From positions 1-37,450 of the forward strand of contig NZ_LMUW01000135.1 of NCBI RefSeq assembly GCF_009765735.1: a stretch of 37,450 bases of DNA. Direction: 5' to 3'. Below, one piece after another: positions 29,328 through 37,444 of this stretch. The notes beneath the pieces are model-generated. The model was given only the letters and a program-made list of their open reading frames with translations, was not told the origin of the DNA and made no database searches. The DNA is from Xenophilus sp. L33. GTDB taxonomy: Bacteria; Pseudomonadota; Gammaproteobacteria; Burkholderiales; Burkholderiaceae_C. The translations under genes and the position numbers were made by a program. The first letter of the stretch is position 1, and every line of letters starts with the position of its first letter.

Positions 29328-31025
29328 GTGCTGACCTCTTCCCCCCGATCGGACCGATCGGCCGCCGTTGCCGCGGCTGCCGGCGAGCCGGCGCTGCCGC
29401 GAGGCCTTCTCTACCTGCTGTTCGCGGTGCTGGTGGTGGTCTGGTTCGGCGACCTCGCCGGCCGCGCGCTGATCGATCCCGACGAAGGCCGCTACGCCAC
29501 CTTGGCCTGGGGCATGGCCCGCAGCGGCGACTGGGTGACGCCGCGGCTGAACGGCCTGATCTATTTCGAGAAGCCGCCCTTCCAGTACTGGGTCGGCGCC
29601 ATCTTCTTCAAGCTCCTCGGTTTCAACGTCTTCGCCGCGCGCCTGTGGCCGGCGCTGGCGAGCTTCCTGACCGTGCTGATGGTCGGCCTGACCGCCAGCC
29701 GGCTCTGGGGGCGCGACACCGGCATCCGCGCGGTGGCGGTCGCCGCGTCGATGACCTGGATCTTCCTCAACGGCCATTTCCTCACGCTCGACGCCGGGCT
29801 GACCCTGTTCCTGACGATCGCCCTGTGCGCGGTGCTGATCGCCGAATACGGTGGCGCCGCCGGCCCGGAGCGCCGCCGCTGGATCTGGCTGGCCTGGGCC
29901 GCGATGGCCGGCGCGGTGCTCAGCAAGGGGCTGGTCGGGCTGCTGATCCCGGGCGCGGTGCTCTTCGTGGCCAGCGTCTGGCGGCGCGACTTCGGCCTCT
30001 GGCGCGGCATGCACTGGCTGTCGGGGCTGGCGATCTTCCTGGTGCTGGCGGCGCCCTGGTTCGTGCTGGTGTCGATGCGCAACCCCAGCTTCGCGCACTT
30101 CTTCTTCATCCACGAGCACTTCGAGCGCTACCTGACGACGGTGCACGAGCGCACCGGCGCCTGGTGGTATTTCCTGCCGCTCTTCGTGCTCGGCATGCTG
30201 CCTTGGACCGGCAGGCTGCCCTGGCTGTGGCCGAAGCGCGCCGCCGGCGAGCCGGGCCGCGGCGTCGCCGCCGGCGACCTGCTGGTGGTCTGGTCGGCCT
30301 TCGTGCTGCTGTTCTTCAGCGCCAGCGGCTCCAAGCTGCCTTCCTACATCCTGCCGATGTTCCCGGCCATCGCGCTGCTGGTCGCGCTGCGGCTGCGCGG
30401 CGCGCCGCCCGAGGCGCTGCGCTGGCACCTTGCGCTGCCGGTGCTGCTGTGGCTGGCGGCGCTGGCCGCCTCGACGCAGGTCGGCCGCGTGGTCAACCCG
30501 TGGACGCCGATCGAGGCGGTCGCGCCGATGGGCATGGGCCTGCGCATCGGCGCGCTGGTCTTCCTGGTGGGCGCCGGCCTCGCGGCCTGGGCGCTGCGCA
30601 GGCGCCGGGTCACGCTGGCGGTGCTGGCGGTGTCGCTCGGGCACCTGATCGCCTGCGCGGTGGTGCTGCAGTCGCACGACGCCTTCGGCCGCCTGAAGAG
30701 CGCCGCGCCGCTGGCCGCCGCCCTGGCGCCGATGATCGACGCCGGCACACCGGTGTTCGCGGTCCGCGACTACGACCAGACGCTGCCCTTCTACCTGCAG
30801 CGCGACGTCACGCTGGTCGACTACGAAGACGAATTCACGCTCGGCGAAGGCCTGGAGCCGGATCGTTATATTCCGACCCTGGACGCTTTCGAGGCCCGCT
30901 GGCGCGCGCTGCCGCAAGCGGCCGCATACATGAACTTCCCGAGCTTCCTCGAACTCCAGAAGCGCAATCTGCCGATGCGCGTCGTTCTCGGCGATCCGCG
31001 ACGGGTTATGGTGGTGAAACAATGA
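29328..31025 (+). CDS. arnT: Lipid A 4-amino-4-deoxy-L-arabinose transferase
   Basis: 565 residues from the GTG at 29328 (a TTG at 29289 would add 13). An inner-membrane GT83 glycosyltransferase that moves L-Ara4N from undecaprenyl phosphate to lipid A phosphates on the periplasmic face, lowering negative charge and giving resistance to polymyxin and cationic peptides. The first periplasmic loop carries the catalytic-site IDPDEGRYA (Asp50-Glu53) and LIYFEKPPFQYW; ALSKG-like VLSKGLVGL, FFIHEHFERYLT and SGSKLPSYILPMFPA are further family motifs. About 11-12 hydrophobic segments and a soluble C-terminal periplasmic domain (FAVRDYDQTLPFYLQRDV) match ArnT. The TGA overlaps the next start. First gene of the arn set. 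Confidence 0.93.
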   Translation: MLTSSPRSDRSAAVAAAAGEPALPRGLLYLLFAVLVVVWFGDLAGRALIDPDEGRYATLAWGMARSGDWVTPRLNGLIYFEKPPFQYWVGAIFFKLLGFNVFAARLWPALASFLTVLMVGLTASRLWGRDTGIRAVAVAASMTWIFLNGHFLTLDAGLTLFLTIALCAVLIAEYGGAAGPERRRWIWLAWAAMAGAVLSKGLVGLLIPGAVLFVASVWRRDFGLWRGMHWLSGLAIFLVLAAPWFVLVSMRNPSFAHFFFIHEHFERYLTTVHERTGAWWYFLPLFVLGMLPWTGRLPWLWPKRAAGEPGRGVAAGDLLVVWSAFVLLFFSASGSKLPSYILPMFPAIALLVALRLRGAPPEALRWHLALPVLLWLAALAASTQVGRVVNPWTPIEAVAPMGMGLRIGALVFLVGAGLAAWALRRRRVTLAVLAVSLGHLIACAVVLQSHDAFGRLKSAAPLAAALAPMIDAGTPVFAVRDYDQTLPFYLQRDVTLVDYEDEFTLGEGLEPDRYIPTLDAFEARWRALPQAAAYMNFPSFLELQKRNLPMRVVLGDPRRVMVVKQ

Positions 31026-31411
31026 AGGCACTGGATTTCGCTTGGGTTCTGACCGGCGTGCTGCTGAACGCGATCGCGCAGCTGCTGCTCAAGGCCGGCG
31101 CGCGCAGCGTCGGCGAGATCTCGATGTCCGACGGCACCGCCGCGCTGTGGCGCACCGCCGGCGGGCTGGCGCTGCATCCGGGCATCATCGGCGGCCTGGC
31201 CTGCTACGCGATCAGCGTGGTGGTCTGGATCGTGGCGCTGTCGCGAGTCGAGGTCAGCATCGCCTACCCGATGCTGTCGATCGGCTACGTGGTCAACGCC
31301 GCCCTGGCCTGGTGGCTCTTCAACGAGCAGGTCAGCCTGCAGCGCTGGCTGGGCATCGGCGTCATCATCATCGGCGTGATCCTGGTGGCACGCAGCGGGA
31401 GCACACATTGA
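31022..31411 (+). CDS. EamA/SMR-type membrane protein, ArnE/ArnF-like flippase subunit
   Basis: 129 residues with four membrane segments: WVLTGVLLNAIAQLLLKAG, IIGGLACYAISVVVWIVAL, IAYPMLSIGYVVNAALAWWLF and WLGIGVIIIGVILVARS. The AQLLLKAGA and SIAYPMLSIGYV motifs are those of ArnE and ArnF, which together flip undecaprenyl-phosphate-L-Ara4N in E. coli. Here only one such gene is present, so it may act as a homodimer or pair with a partner elsewhere. The length is closer to ArnF (128) than ArnE (111). Overlaps arnT and arnB by 4 nt each (ATGA and TTGA). Confidence 0.85.
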   Translation: MKALDFAWVLTGVLLNAIAQLLLKAGARSVGEISMSDGTAALWRTAGGLALHPGIIGGLACYAISVVVWIVALSRVEVSIAYPMLSIGYVVNAALAWWLFNEQVSLQRWLGIGVIIIGVILVARSGSTH

Positions 31412-32547
31412 GCGAGCCGACCTTCCTTCCCTTCACCCGGCCGTCGATCGACGAGCGCACCATCGCCGAAGTGGGCGAGGTGCTGCGCTCCGGCTGGATC
31501 ACCACCGGCCCGAAGTGCCAGGCGCTCGAGGCCGCGCTCACCGAGCGCTGGGGCCGGCCGGTGCGGCTGGCCAATTCGGGCACCGCCACGCTCGAGCTGG
31601 CGCTGCGCCTGGCCGGCATCGGCCCCGGCGACGAGGTCATCACCACGCCGCTCAGCTGGGTCGCCACCGCCAACGTGGTGCTGGCGGTCGGCGCGACGCC
31701 GGTCTTCGTCGACGCCGACGCGGCCACCCGCAACATCGACCTCTCGCGCATCGAAGCCGCGATCACGCCGCGCACCCGCGCGCTGATCCCGGTCGACCTG
31801 GCCGGCCTGCCGGTGGACCGCGACCGCCTCAACGCACTGGCCGGCAAGCATCGCCTGCGGGTGGTGGAAGACGCGGCGCAGTCCTTCGGCTCGCAGTGGA
31901 AGGGCCGCGCGATCGGCAGCTTCGGCGACCTGGTGTCGTTCAGCTTCCACGCCAACAAGAACTTCACCTCGGCCGAAGGCGGCTGCCTGGTGCTGAACGA
32001 CGCCGAAGAGGCCCGCGCCTTCGAGAAGCTGCGGCTGCAGGGCGTCGAACGCTTCCCGGACGGCAGCCTGGAGGTCGAGGCCTGGGGCGCCAAGTGCAAC
32101 ATGACCGACGTCGCGGCCGCCATCGGCCTCGGCCAGCTGCGCGGCATCGAGGACGCCAATGCCCGGCGCCACCAGCTGGCGCGCCGCTACTTCGAACGCT
32201 GGGACCGCTCGCTCGGCTTCGAGCTGCCGCCCGAAGACCTCGAGAACCACGGCAACTGGCACATGTTCCAGCCGCTGCTGCCGCCCGACCTGGCGACGCG
32301 CCGCGGCGACTTCCTCGCGGCGATGAAGGCGCGCGGCATCGGCGTCGGCGTCCACTATCCGGCGATGCACCTCTTCGCGCTGTTTCGCCGCATGGGCCAC
32401 GCGCCCGGCGACTTTCCGGTGGCCGAGGACGTCGGCGCGCGCACCCTGACCCTGCCGCTGTTCCCGGCGATGAGCGACGCCGACGTCGACCGGGTCTGCG
32501 CCACGTCGAGCGCCGTGGTCGCCGAACTGCGCGGAAGGACGGCATGA
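31408..32547 (+). CDS. arnB: UDP-4-amino-4-deoxy-L-arabinose--oxoglutarate aminotransferase
   Basis: 379 residues, a PLP aminotransferase of the DegT/DnrJ/EryC1 family. Converts UDP-L-Ara4O to UDP-L-Ara4N with glutamate as donor. Motifs: FTRPSIDERTIAEV, LRSGWITTGPKCQALE, NSGTATLELALRL, EDAAQSFGS, and the PLP lysine K184 in FHANKNFTSAEGG. The start is TTG at 31408-31410 with GGGAG 7 nt upstream, overlapping the previous stop as TTGA; there is no ATG alternative nearby. The stop overlaps arnC as ATGA. The genomic place between arnT/arnE-F-like and arnC confirms the assignment over other sugar aminotransferases. Confidence 0.95.
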   Translation: MSEPTFLPFTRPSIDERTIAEVGEVLRSGWITTGPKCQALEAALTERWGRPVRLANSGTATLELALRLAGIGPGDEVITTPLSWVATANVVLAVGATPVFVDADAATRNIDLSRIEAAITPRTRALIPVDLAGLPVDRDRLNALAGKHRLRVVEDAAQSFGSQWKGRAIGSFGDLVSFSFHANKNFTSAEGGCLVLNDAEEARAFEKLRLQGVERFPDGSLEVEAWGAKCNMTDVAAAIGLGQLRGIEDANARRHQLARRYFERWDRSLGFELPPEDLENHGNWHMFQPLLPPDLATRRGDFLAAMKARGIGVGVHYPAMHLFALFRRMGHAPGDFPVAEDVGARTLTLPLFPAMSDADVDRVCATSSAVVAELRGRTA

Positions 32548-33542
32548 GCTTCCAGAAAGCCGTCGGCTCGGTCGACGTCGAGAACTTCACCCGCGCGCCG
32601 GACGACCCGGCGCTGAGCGTCGTGATTCCGGTCTACAACGAGGAGGCCGGCCTGGCAGCGCTCTTCGACCGGCTCTATCCGGCCCTCGATGCGTTGAACC
32701 TCAGCTACGAGGTGGTCTTCATCAACGACGGCAGCCGCGACCGCTCGGCTGCCATGCTGGCGCAGCAGTTCGAGCGCCGCCCGGACGTGACGCGCGTCAT
32801 CCTCTTCAACGGCAACTTCGGCCAGCACCGCGCGATCCTGGCCGGCTTCGAGCACTGCCGCGGCGACCGCGTGGTGACGCTCGACGCCGACCTGCAGAAC
32901 CCGCCCGAAGACATCAAGCTGCTGCTCGACGCGATGGACCTGGGCCACGACTGCGTCGGCTCGATCCGCCGCGACCGGCAGGACGCCGCCTGGCGCCGCT
33001 GGGCCTCGCGGGCGATGAACAAGCTGCGGCACCGGCTGACCGGCATCGTCATGACCGACCACGGCTCGATGCTGCGCGCCTACAGCCGCAACGTGGTGCA
33101 ACTCATCAACCAGTGCAACGAGATGAACACCTTCATCCCGGCGCTGGCGCTGCAGTTCTCGCGCAACCCGACCGAGGTGGTGGTCAACCACGAGGAGCGG
33201 CACGCGGGCGAGTCGAAGTATTCCTTCTACAGCCTGGTGCGGCTCAATTTCGACCTGGTCACCGGCTTCTCGCTGCTGCCGCTGCAGGCCTTCTCGATGA
33301 TGGGCATCGTGGTGTCGCTGCTCTCGGGCCTGCTGTTCGTGGTGCTGGCCGCCCGGCGGCTGATCCTCGGGCCGGAAGAAGGCGGCGTGTTCACCCTCTT
33401 CGCGCTGATGTTCCTGCTGATGGGGCTGACGCTCTTCGGCATCGGGCTGCTCGGCGAATACATCGGGCGCATCTACCAGGAAGTGCGGGCGCGGCCGCGC
33501 TATGTCATCAACGCGGTCCTGGAGCGCAAGCGTCGAACATGA
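32544..33542 (+). CDS. arnC: Undecaprenyl-phosphate 4-deoxy-4-formamido-L-arabinose transferase
   Basis: 332 residues, a GT2 glycosyltransferase anchored by two C-terminal membrane segments (MMGIVVSLLSGLLFVVLAA and FALMFLLMGLTLFGIGLLG). Loads formylated L-Ara4N on undecaprenyl phosphate at the cytoplasmic face. Motifs: LSVVIPVYNEEAGL, VFINDGSRDRS, NFGQHRAILAGFEH, TLDADLQNPPEDI (DxD), DHGSMLRAYSR, and HEERHAGESKYSF. GGAAGGA lies before the ATG at 32544. Overlaps arnB and the formyltransferase gene by 4 nt each. Length and motifs are close to E. coli ArnC (322). Confidence 0.95.
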   Translation: MSFQKAVGSVDVENFTRAPDDPALSVVIPVYNEEAGLAALFDRLYPALDALNLSYEVVFINDGSRDRSAAMLAQQFERRPDVTRVILFNGNFGQHRAILAGFEHCRGDRVVTLDADLQNPPEDIKLLLDAMDLGHDCVGSIRRDRQDAAWRRWASRAMNKLRHRLTGIVMTDHGSMLRAYSRNVVQLINQCNEMNTFIPALALQFSRNPTEVVVNHEERHAGESKYSFYSLVRLNFDLVTGFSLLPLQAFSMMGIVVSLLSGLLFVVLAARRLILGPEEGGVFTLFALMFLLMGLTLFGIGLLGEYIGRIYQEVRARPRYVINAVLERKRRT

Positions 33543-34492
33543 GCGCCAAGGCCATCGTCTTCGCCTATCACGACGTCGGCGTGCGCTGCCTGCGCGTGCT
33601 GCTGGACGCCGGCGTCGAGGTGCCGCTGGTGGTCACGCACGCGGACGCGAAGGCCGAGAACATCTTCTTCGGCAGCGTCGCGCAGGTGGCCGCCGAGCAC
33701 GGCCTGCGCTGGGTCACGCCGGCCGATCCGCACCTGCCCGAACTGCTCGCTGAGGCGCGCGCTGCGGAGCCCGACTTCCTCTTCTCCTTCTACTACCGCC
33801 ACATGCTGAAGGCCGACTGGCTGGCGGTGCCGCGGCGCGGCGCCTTCAACATGCACGGCTCGCTGCTGCCGCAGTACCGCGGCCGGGCGCCGGTCAACTG
33901 GGCGGTGCTCGACGGCGCCAAGGAAACCGGCGCGACCCTGCACCGCATGAACGAGAAGCCCGACAACGGCGCGATCGTCGACCAGTGCGCGGTGCCGATC
34001 CTCGGCGACGACACCGCTCACGAGGTCTTCGCCAAGGTGGTGGTGGCGGCCGAGATCGTGCTGGCGCGCAGCCTGCCGCGGCTCGTCGACGGCAGCGCGG
34101 TCGAGCGCAAGCAGGACCTCTCGCAAGGCCGCTACTTCGGCGGCCGCAAGCCGGAAGACGGGTTGATCGCCCCGCAGGCCGGCACGCAACGGATCCACGA
34201 CCTGGTGCGCGCGCTGGCCGCGCCCTATCCGGGCGCCTTCGTGCGCATCGGCGGACGCCAGCTCTTCATCGACCGCACGCGGATCACGGCGGCCCCGGGC
34301 GGTGAAACGACGCCCGGCCTGCGCGTGGCCAGCGATGGCGGCGCGCTCCGGCTGCTGGCGGCCGACGGCGGCCGGCTCGAGGTGCGGGCGGCGCACGTCG
34401 CCGCACCGGAAGCGAAAGGCGGCGTCGAAGCCGTCGACGCCCTCGCCTTCGAGCGCCTCTTCGGCGGCCGCAACCTGCCGGTCGACCCCTGA
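33539..34492 (+). CDS. arnA: UDP-L-Ara4N formyltransferase (ArnA N-terminal half as separate gene)
   Basis: 317 residues. Corresponds to residues 1-304 of E. coli ArnA: transfers formyl from N10-formyl-tetrahydrofolate to UDP-L-Ara4N. The catalytic triad is intact at Asn104, His106 (FNMHGSLLPQYRGRAP) and Asp142 (KPDNGAIVDQ), just +2 from E. coli's N102, H104 and D140. The C-terminal OB-like subdomain (YPGAFVRIGGRQLFIDRTR) is present but then diverges. It ends with its own stop; the decarboxylase domain is a separate gene 25 nt downstream. The ATG overlaps the arnC stop by 4 nt. Not a damaged gene: reading frame, catalytic residues and stop are all in order. Confidence 0.92.
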   Translation: MSAKAIVFAYHDVGVRCLRVLLDAGVEVPLVVTHADAKAENIFFGSVAQVAAEHGLRWVTPADPHLPELLAEARAAEPDFLFSFYYRHMLKADWLAVPRRGAFNMHGSLLPQYRGRAPVNWAVLDGAKETGATLHRMNEKPDNGAIVDQCAVPILGDDTAHEVFAKVVVAAEIVLARSLPRLVDGSAVERKQDLSQGRYFGGRKPEDGLIAPQAGTQRIHDLVRALAAPYPGAFVRIGGRQLFIDRTRITAAPGGETTPGLRVASDGGALRLLAADGGRLEVRAAHVAAPEAKGGVEAVDALAFERLFGGRNLPVDP

Positions 34493-34517
34493 ACCCTTTT
34501 TTCCTGGACGAACTCCC

Positions 34518-35561
34518 ATGCTCAAGATCCTCATCCTCGGCGTCAACGGCTTCATCGGCCATCACCTCACCCGCCACATCCTCGAACACACCGACTGGGA
34601 GGTCTACGGCATGGACATGCAGTCGGACCGGGTCGAGCCCTGGATGGGCGATGCGCGCTTCCACTTCTTCGAAGGCGACATCACGATCAACAAGGAGTGG
34701 ATCGAATACCACGTGAAGAAGTGCGACGTGGTGCTGCCGCTGGTGGCGATCGCCACGCCCGCCACCTACGTGCGCGAGCCGCTGCGGGTCTTCGAGCTCG
34801 ACTTCGAGGCCAACCTGCCGATCGTTCGCCAGTGCCTCAAGTACAACAAGCGCGTGGTCTTCCCGTCGACCAGCGAGGTCTACGGCATGTGCACCGACGA
34901 CGCCTTCGACCCGGAAGAGTCGAACCTGGTCTACGGCCCGATCAACAAGCCGCGCTGGATCTACGCCGCCGCCAAGCAGCTGATGGACCGCGTGATCCAC
35001 GCCTACGGCCAGCAGGAAGGCCTGCGCTACACGCTCTTCCGCCCCTTCAACTGGATCGGCCCGGGCCTGGACAGCCTGCACACGCCGAAGGAAGGTTCGA
35101 GCCGCGTGATCACGCAGTTCCTCGGCCACATCGTGCGCGGCGAGCCGATCAAGCTGGTCGACGGCGGCAGCCAGCACCGCGCCTTCACCTATGTCGACGA
35201 CGGCATCGCCGCGCTGGTCAAGATCATCGCCAACAAGGACGGCGTCGCCGACCAGAAGATCTACAACATCGGCAACCCGGGCAACAACCATTCGATCCGC
35301 GACCTGGCCGAGATGATGGTGGCGCTGGCCAAGAGCCTGCCCGAATACCGCGACGCCGCGGCGCACGTCGAGCTGATCGACATCTCGGCGGCCGACTACT
35401 ACGGCCGCGGCTACCAGGACGTGACGCACCGCGTGCCCGACATCCGCTCGACCATGCGTGACCTCGACTGGAAGCCCGAGGTCGAGATGCAGGACGCGCT
35501 GAAGGCGCTCTTCGCCTACTACCGCGACCAGGCCGAAGCCGCGACCGACCTCGCGCTCTGA
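34518..35561 (+). CDS. arnA: UDP-glucuronate decarboxylase (ArnA C-terminal half as separate gene)
   Basis: 347 residues, short-chain dehydrogenase/epimerase fold. Oxidises and decarboxylates UDP-glucuronic acid to UDP-L-Ara4O with NAD. The Rossmann glycine motif is GVNGFIGHHL. The active-site set matches E. coli ArnA exactly with a constant offset of 314: Ser119-Glu120 (PSTSEVYG), Tyr149 and Lys153 (YAAAKQ), and Arg305 (DVTHR), against S433, E434, Y463, K467 and R619. NWIGPGLDSL and FTYVDDGIAALVKII are further family motifs. The start ATG at 34518 has only a weak GGA site. arnD follows 5 nt after the stop. A homologous UDP-xylose synthase is excluded by Arg305 and Glu120. Confidence 0.93.
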   Translation: MLKILILGVNGFIGHHLTRHILEHTDWEVYGMDMQSDRVEPWMGDARFHFFEGDITINKEWIEYHVKKCDVVLPLVAIATPATYVREPLRVFELDFEANLPIVRQCLKYNKRVVFPSTSEVYGMCTDDAFDPEESNLVYGPINKPRWIYAAAKQLMDRVIHAYGQQEGLRYTLFRPFNWIGPGLDSLHTPKEGSSRVITQFLGHIVRGEPIKLVDGGSQHRAFTYVDDGIAALVKIIANKDGVADQKIYNIGNPGNNHSIRDLAEMMVALAKSLPEYRDAAAHVELIDISAADYYGRGYQDVTHRVPDIRSTMRDLDWKPEVEMQDALKALFAYYRDQAEAATDLAL

Positions 35562-35566
35562 GGTCG

Positions 35567-36475
35567 ATGGCCCGCATCGCACTCAAGGTCGACGTCGACA
35601 CCCTGCGCGGCACCCGGCTCGGCGTGCCGCCGCTGGTGGCCGCGATGCAGGCGGCCGGCGCGCAGGGCACCTTCCTCTTCAGCCTCGGCCCGGACCACAC
35701 CGGGCGCGCCATCTTCCGGGTCTTCCGCCCGGGTTTCCTGAGCAAGGTGTCGCGCACCTCGGTGGTCGAGCACTACGGCGTGCGCACGCTGCTCAACGGC
35801 ACCCTGCTGCCCGGCCCCGACATCGGCCGCGGCGCGGCGCAAGTGTTGCGCGACGTGCGCGACGCCGGCTTCGAGGTCGGCGTGCATTGCTGGGACCACG
35901 TCAAGTGGCAGGACCATGTGCTGAAGCGCGACGCGGCCTGGACCACGCAGCAGATGAAGCTCGCGGTCGAGCGCCACCAGGACATCTTCGGCACGCCGCC
36001 GAAGGTGCACGGCGCGGCCGGCTGGCAGTTCAACGACAACGCCGCGCGCTCTGAAGCGCAGCTGGGCATCACGCTGGCCTCCGACGTGCGCGGCAGCCAT
36101 CCGTTCCTGCCGGTGGCCGCCGACGGCCGGCCGCTCGGCCCGCCGCAGTTCCCGACCACGCTGCCGACGCTGGACGAGCTGATCGGCATCGACGGCATGG
36201 ACGAATCGAACGTGCACCAGCACCTGCTCGGGCTCACCACCGATCCGGCGCGCGACCAGGTCTACACGCTGCACGCGGAGCTCGAAGGCATGAAGCTCCT
36301 GCCGGTCTTCGAGCGGCTGCTGGCCGGCTGGAAGGCGCAGGGCCATCAGCTCGTCTCGATGGGCCAGCTCGGCGACGCCACCGACCTGGCGGCGCTGCCG
36401 AAGCACCGGCTGGCGCTCGGCGAGGTGCCCGGGCGCTCCGGCCTGCTCGGCCTGCAGGGCGCGGCCTTCGCCTGA
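35567..36475 (+). CDS. arnD: 4-deoxy-4-formamido-L-arabinose-phosphoundecaprenol deformylase
   Basis: 302 residues, a metal-dependent polysaccharide-deacetylase-like (CE4/NodB) enzyme. Removes the formyl group after ArnC transfer, making the step irreversible before flipping. Motifs: KVDVDTLRGTR (metal-binding Asp pair at 9 and 11), FLFSLGPDHTGRAIFRVFRPGFL, EVGVHCWDHVKWQDHV (metal-binding His), HGAAGWQFND, and TLPTLDELIG near the end. It starts 5 nt after the decarboxylase gene and is the last arn gene; the LysR gene converges on it. Length is close to E. coli ArnD (296). Confidence 0.94.
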   Translation: MARIALKVDVDTLRGTRLGVPPLVAAMQAAGAQGTFLFSLGPDHTGRAIFRVFRPGFLSKVSRTSVVEHYGVRTLLNGTLLPGPDIGRGAAQVLRDVRDAGFEVGVHCWDHVKWQDHVLKRDAAWTTQQMKLAVERHQDIFGTPPKVHGAAGWQFNDNAARSEAQLGITLASDVRGSHPFLPVAADGRPLGPPQFPTTLPTLDELIGIDGMDESNVHQHLLGLTTDPARDQVYTLHAELEGMKLLPVFERLLAGWKAQGHQLVSMGQLGDATDLAALPKHRLALGEVPGRSGLLGLQGAAFA

Positions 36476-36499
36476 CGCGCCGCGACGGCGCAGCGCGTC
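36474..36499. terminator. GC-rich hairpin between arnD and the LysR gene
   Basis: GACGCGC and GCGCGTC pair across 12 nt, between the two convergent stop codons. No T-run follows on either strand, so it is at best a weak or factor-assisted terminator. Confidence 0.35.
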
Positions 36500-36502
36500 C
36501 CT

Positions 36503-37444
36503 TCAGACCTCGAAGCCGTGCGCGAGGCTCTCGCGCAGGTGGCGCACGAACAGCGTCACCGCCCGCGGCACATGCAAGGCATGCGGCCGGATCGCATGGA
36601 TGCGGTCGGCGAAGCTGCCGACCGGCGTCCAGTCCGGCAGCACCTCGACCAGCTGCGCCGCCTTCAAGGCCGCCTGCGCGCTGAAGTCCGGCACCAGCGC
36701 GATGCCGAGGCCGGCCTGCGCCGCGTCGCGCAAGGCCTCACTGTTGTTGGCCGCCAGCGGCCCGGCGATCGGCACGGTCACGCGGCCGTCGGCCCGCGCC
36801 CGGCCGCTGCGCGGCTCGAAGGACCAGACATTGCCGTCCGGGCCGCGCGGATAGTGCAGGCAGGCATGCGTCGCCAGGTCGTCGGGCGTGGCCGGCACGC
36901 CCTGGCGGCGCAGGTAGGCGCGGCTGGCGACCAGCACCGAGCGGGTCTTGCACAGCAGCCAGGCGACATGCGTGTCGGGCGCGCTCGCCGCATGCCGGAT
37001 CGCCAGGTCGAAACCTTCGGTGGCCAGCGAGCTGAGGCGGTCCGACAACTCCATCTCGACGCGGATCGCCGGATGGGCGCGCAGGAAGTCGGCGATGCGC
37101 GGCAGCAACTGCTGGCGCCCGAGCGCGACCGGCGCGGTCACCCGCAGCAGCCCGCGCGGCGCGCCGGCCTGGTCGCGGCTGCCGAGAAAGCTGTGCTCGA
37201 TCTGCCGGAACGGCTCGCGGGTCTCGTCGACCAGCCGCTGGCCGGCTTCGGTGAGCCGCATGCTGCGCGTGGTGCGCCGCACCAGCGCGATGCCGACGGC
37301 ACGTTCCAGCTCGGCGACGTGCTGGCTCATCGCGGCCTTGCTGACGCCCAGCCTTGCGGCCGCGGCGGTGTAGCTGCCCTGTTCGGCCAGCACGATCAGC
37401 CAGTGCAGGTGCGACCACAGCGCATCGATCTTCTTGTCGTCCAT
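36503..37444 (-). CDS. LysR family transcriptional regulator
   Basis: 313 residues, complete in the window (ATG at 37442-37444). An N-terminal winged helix-turn-helix (about 10-70; SYTAAAARLGVSKAAMSQHVAELE, then RTTRSMRLTEAG) is followed by a PBP-like effector domain (LLRVTAPVALGRQQLLPRI, DLAIRHAASAPDT, GLGIALVPDFSA). This pattern fits the large group close to DsdC/AaeR-like LysR proteins with the TRxxxLTxAG motif. The regulated gene is usually divergent, lying beyond the right edge; convergence with arnD gives no reason to link it to the arn cluster. Effector unknown. Confidence 0.92.
   Translation of the reverse strand: MDDKKIDALWSHLHWLIVLAEQGSYTAAAARLGVSKAAMSQHVAELERAVGIALVRRTTRSMRLTEAGQRLVDETREPFRQIEHSFLGSRDQAGAPRGLLRVTAPVALGRQQLLPRIADFLRAHPAIRVEMELSDRLSSLATEGFDLAIRHAASAPDTHVAWLLCKTRSVLVASRAYLRRQGVPATPDDLATHACLHYPRGPDGNVWSFEPRSGRARADGRVTVPIAGPLAANNSEALRDAAQAGLGIALVPDFSAQAALKAAQLVEVLPDWTPVGSFADRIHAIRPHALHVPRAVTLFVRHLRESLAHGFEV

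Noticed and set aside
33539..35561. Split arnA as a sequencing error
   Set aside because: The first half has a proper stop and the second a separate start with a 25-nt gap; no single indel is needed to explain it, and both halves have normal domain lengths.
36503..37444. LysR gene as regulator of the arn cluster
   Set aside because: It converges on arnD, lies far from the arn promoter, and LysR genes normally control divergent neighbours.
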